Of a DNA stretch of 13,516 bases, positions 11,137-13,516 are shown piece by piece. The position numbers and the translations under genes were made by a program. This stretch comes from Nitrososphaerota archaeon (GTDB lineage: Archaea > Thermoproteota > Nitrososphaeria > Nitrososphaerales > UBA183). The stretch is from NCBI GenBank assembly GCA_029785685.1, contig JAFLZE010000024.1, positions 1 to 13,516 of the forward strand, read 5' to 3'. Position 1 is the first letter of the stretch, and each line of letters begins with the position of its first letter. The notes below the pieces were generated by a model that was given only the letters and a program-made list of their open reading frames with translations, made no database searches and was not told where the DNA came from.

Positions 11137-13516
11137 AGTGGATCGTGACCTCGGTCCGTTGCGTGGACATGTTGTAGTACTGGTGGTTGATCCAGAGCCC
11201 AAGCTGGTTCGAGAAATAGGCGCTGAGGACGTTCTCGCTCGGCCCTCCGGGGAACACGCCGTAGAACTGCCCCGTCCCCGGCGACGACACCTCTCTCAGG
11301 GACGAGCCCACCGACACGTATGGCTCGGGGACCTGCAACAGCATCGGGACCGACCCGACGCTCACGGTGTGGTCGTCCCCCCAGATGGGTGTCGGCCCGA
11401 TGGAAAGCGCGCTCAGCCCCGTCATGCTGGATATCTCGAGCTGGTGGACCTTCCCCCAGGTCCAGCCGTCCACGGGCCCGAGCTTCTGGGTCAGAAGCGC
11501 GACCTCGTCCTGGAACGAGCCGCGCACCAGGCTGGTGAAGTTCCCGTTGAACCAGCTCGAGGCCTGGTCGGTCTGGGCCAGGTGTATCGCTGTGGTTATG
11601 AACGGGGTCGGGAGCCCGCTGAGGCCGTCCTGGGCGTAGACCTTGTCAAAGGTCTGGTTGTAGATCTCCGACGCGAGGTACCAGTAGACGGTTATCCCAA
11701 CCTCGCCCTGGTAGGTGGTGTAGTTCCAGCTCTTGAGGTAGCCGAAGGCCTGCTGCTCGGGCTGGCTCATCTGCATCCCGCTGAGGGCGCCGACCAGGTA
11801 GGGGGTGAACATGGCGGCCCAGGAGTCGGTGACGTTGGACTGGAGCGTCATCATCCCCTGGAGCGTCATCTTTGGATGGGACGAGAGGTACGAGGAGATG
11901 GTCGCAGCCCTCCCGCCCGAGGCCCAGAATCCCCCGACGAAGGGGTACGGGTAGTTCTGGCCCACCGTGGGCTGGTTGGGGGCGAACATGAAGCCCCTCC
12001 GGGGGTCGGTCGCCTGGGGGAGGTACCGGAAGGGGACGTAGCCAGCGGGCTCGTAGCGGGGGGTGCTCCCGTTGAGCAGCGACCTGGCCCCCACCACCTG
12101 CACCTGGCTCCCGTCCGGAAGGGCCTCGTTGATCAACGGGTAGGCGCCGGCGGTCAGGTAGCCCACGTCACTGCCGGAGGCGAGGGCGAAGTTCTGCGGA
12201 GGGGATCCCCAGCTCTCGAGGGCGCTCACCATGCCGCTGAGGTTGGCGGACCTGTCGAGTTGCAGCTCGGCGACCAGGTCGAAGGAGGAGTTCGCCTTGC
12301 CCCAGTTCAGGCTTATCCCAAACTGCGAGTCCCTGGCGATGAGCGGCCCGTTGTTGGTGTAGTAGACTGTGTGTGACTTGCCAAGCAGCGAATAGGTGTA
12401 TGTGGTCATCGGATGCCAGGAGCCGTCGTAGAGGTACGAGTTGCCCCTCAGCGTCTCGAGGTAGTCGTTGACCGAGTTCCCCTCAGGGGTGGTCAGCCCC
12501 CAGGAAGTGTGGGGGGTGTGCCCTATCAGTATCCCCGGGATCCCCGCGAGGTCCCATCCGGTGACGTTGTACCCTCCCCCTTCGAGCTGCATCGGTATCC
12601 AGAGGGACGGCGCGTAGAGCGTGAGGTGCGGGTCGTTGGCGAGGAGCGCGTAGCCTGACTGAGAGTCGTTGCCGGAGACGACCCAGCTGTTGCTGCCTAT
12701 GTCGGAGCCCAGGGCGTGCATGACGGGGAGGGCGTAGGGGTCTGAGATGTTCGCGAGGGCCTCCTTGATCAGCGGGGTCAGGCCCGCCAGCGTGGACTGG
12801 TTCACCCCCGTCGCCCACCCGCCGAACCAGTTCTGAGACCAGAAGTAGCCGGGGTTCACCCCCTGCGAGCTGAGGCTGTAGCCGTTCACGGCCCCGTCCC
12901 CTGGCACCACCGTGAGGTTCTCCGTGAAGTACGGGTAGTATGGCCAGAGCAGGGCGGTGTTGTTGAAGCCCAGCGCGTTGTAGAAGAGGGCCGACTGGAG
13001 TGGCTCGGCCGCGCCCGTGGTCAGGGACCAGGTCATGTACTCCTGCCAGCAGAGCGTGTAGAAGACCGACCAGTGGAACGGCTCGAACCCCAGGAGCTTG
13101 AATCCCAGGTGGGCGGACGCCCCCGACTGGTCGATGTAGGCGTTCACGCCCTGGGAGTAGTCCTGGAGGTACTGGTAGTAGGCGGGGTAGTTCTCTTCCA
13201 GACCCCGCTCCAGCGCCAGGGCGTTCTGCGGGAGCCCCAGCAGCCTCATCGTGACGTCCGAACCAACCCCCTGAGCCCCGACGAACTTGCTGACGTTCCC
13301 GGAAGCCAGGAGCGCTTCCAGCTCCATTTGGAATAGCCTCTGGCTGGCAGAGTAGTACCCCTGGGCGTAGAAGAGGTCATGGGCGTTGCTCGCGCTGATG
13401 TGCGCCAGCCCGGACGCGTCGATGGTGACGTTGACAGGGCTCCCGAGCCCCTGCACGGTCACGGTGCCTGAAGAGAGAGCCGAACCGTCGATGGAAGACC
13501 AGACGCCCAAGCTGGG
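11129..13516 (-). CDS. Penicillin acylase family (Ntn) hydrolase, N-terminus cut by the window
   Basis: Amide hydrolase of the penicillin G acylase/acyl-homoserine-lactone acylase family, made as a precursor and self-cleaved into two chains. The frame runs into the window end, so the true start and any signal peptide are missing; about 795 residues are visible. Counting from codon 13510, the small-chain part is seen at 30-70 (GLAHISASNAHDLFYAQGY, QMELEALLASG). The cleavage and nucleophile site is GSNSWVVSG with S273 (codon 12694-12692). Behind it lies the family stretch LANDPHLTLYAPSLW, DLAGIPGILIGHTPHTSWGLT. The usual Asn of the GHN motif is replaced by Thr (GHTPHTSWG). Many N-x-S/T sequons and the aromatic/Ser-rich composition suggest an exported, glycosylated enzyme. 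Substrate unknown: peptides, acylated lactones or other amides are all possible. Confidence 0.88.
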   Translation of the reverse strand, partial: PSLGVWSSIDGSALSSGTVTVQGLGSPVNVTIDASGLAHISASNAHDLFYAQGYYSASQRLFQMELEALLASGNVSKFVGAQGVGSDVTMRLLGLPQNALALERGLEENYPAYYQYLQDYSQGVNAYIDQSGASAHLGFKLLGFEPFHWSVFYTLCWQEYMTWSLTTGAAEPLQSALFYNALGFNNTALLWPYYPYFTENLTVVPGDGAVNGYSLSSQGVNPGYFWSQNWFGGWATGVNQSTLAGLTPLIKEALANISDPYALPVMHALGSDIGSNSWVVSGNDSQSGYALLANDPHLTLYAPSLWIPMQLEGGGYNVTGWDLAGIPGILIGHTPHTSWGLTTPEGNSVNDYLETLRGNSYLYDGSWHPMTTYTYSLLGKSHTVYYTNNGPLIARDSQFGISLNWGKANSSFDLVAELQLDRSANLSGMVSALESWGSPPQNFALASGSDVGYLTAGAYPLINEALPDGSQVQVVGARSLLNGSTPRYEPAGYVPFRYLPQATDPRRGFMFAPNQPTVGQNYPYPFVGGFWASGGRAATISSYLSSHPKMTLQGMMTLQSNVTDSWAAMFTPYLVGALSGMQMSQPEQQAFGYLKSWNYTTYQGEVGITVYWYLASEIYNQTFDKVYAQDGLSGLPTPFITTAIHLAQTDQASSWFNGNFTSLVRGSFQDEVALLTQKLGPVDGWTWGKVHQLEISSMTGLSALSIGPTPIWGDDHTVSVGSVPMLLQVPEPYVSVGSSLREVSSPGTGQFYGVFPGGPSENVLSAYFSNQLGLWINHQYYNMSTQRTEVTIHYE

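Noticed and set aside
1..13516. CRISPR array, tRNA or rRNA genes, insertion sequences
   Set aside because: No regularly spaced repeats, no T-loop or rRNA-like stretches, and no transposase-like frame were found by eye on either strand.

Overview
The window looks like the chromosome of a GC-rich archaeon. Four proteins carry archaeal class III (type IV pilin) signal peptides. Several genes start directly at a position 24-27 nt downstream of an archaeal TATA box (leaderless), and others have GGAGGTGA-type ribosome sites. A TackOD1-like zinc domain and a TRAM mini-protein point to the TACK side of the Archaea, probably the Nitrososphaeria or a relative. That placement is inferred from protein families, not from a marker gene.

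Layout. 5-1856 (+) holds a TadC/FlaJ-type pilus membrane platform followed closely by a zinc-finger protein with a nuclease-like tail. 1853-2680 (-) is an alpha/beta hydrolase. 2923-5316 (+) encodes a 178-aa pilin and a 616-aa pilin-like surface protein. 5369-6510 (+) is an MNT nucleotidyltransferase/HEPN pair in which the HEPN gene lacks an ordinary start codon. 6559-7492 (+) encodes two tandem small pilins. 7616-8389 (+) is a KaiC/FlaH-like protein that has lost its P-loop lysine. 8386-9199 (-) is a PIN toxin (DUF3368 type) with an RHH/UPF0175-like antitoxin, toxin first. 9200-9545 has no gene but carries inverted repeats. 9546-9848 (-) is a TRAM protein. 10086-10226 (-) is an easily missed 46-aa zinc-finger protein, divergent from a 142-aa coiled-coil protein at 10278-10706 (+); both appear to use one symmetric TATA box. 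10723-11136 (-) is a small membrane protein overlapping a penicillin-acylase-family hydrolase (11129-13516, -) that runs off the window.

How it fits together. The left two thirds reads as an archaeal type IV pilus island: platform, large and small pilins, a possible regulator (TackOD1 protein) and a FlaH-like pseudo-ATPase, with a hydrolase and two toxin-antitoxin-like modules interspersed. No pilus motor ATPase or prepilin peptidase lies in the window. The most notable signals are the degenerate catalytic motifs of two pilus-linked proteins, the missing HEPN start codon, and a set of promoter palindromes at the pilin, MNT-HEPN, FlaH-like and PIN/RHH promoters.
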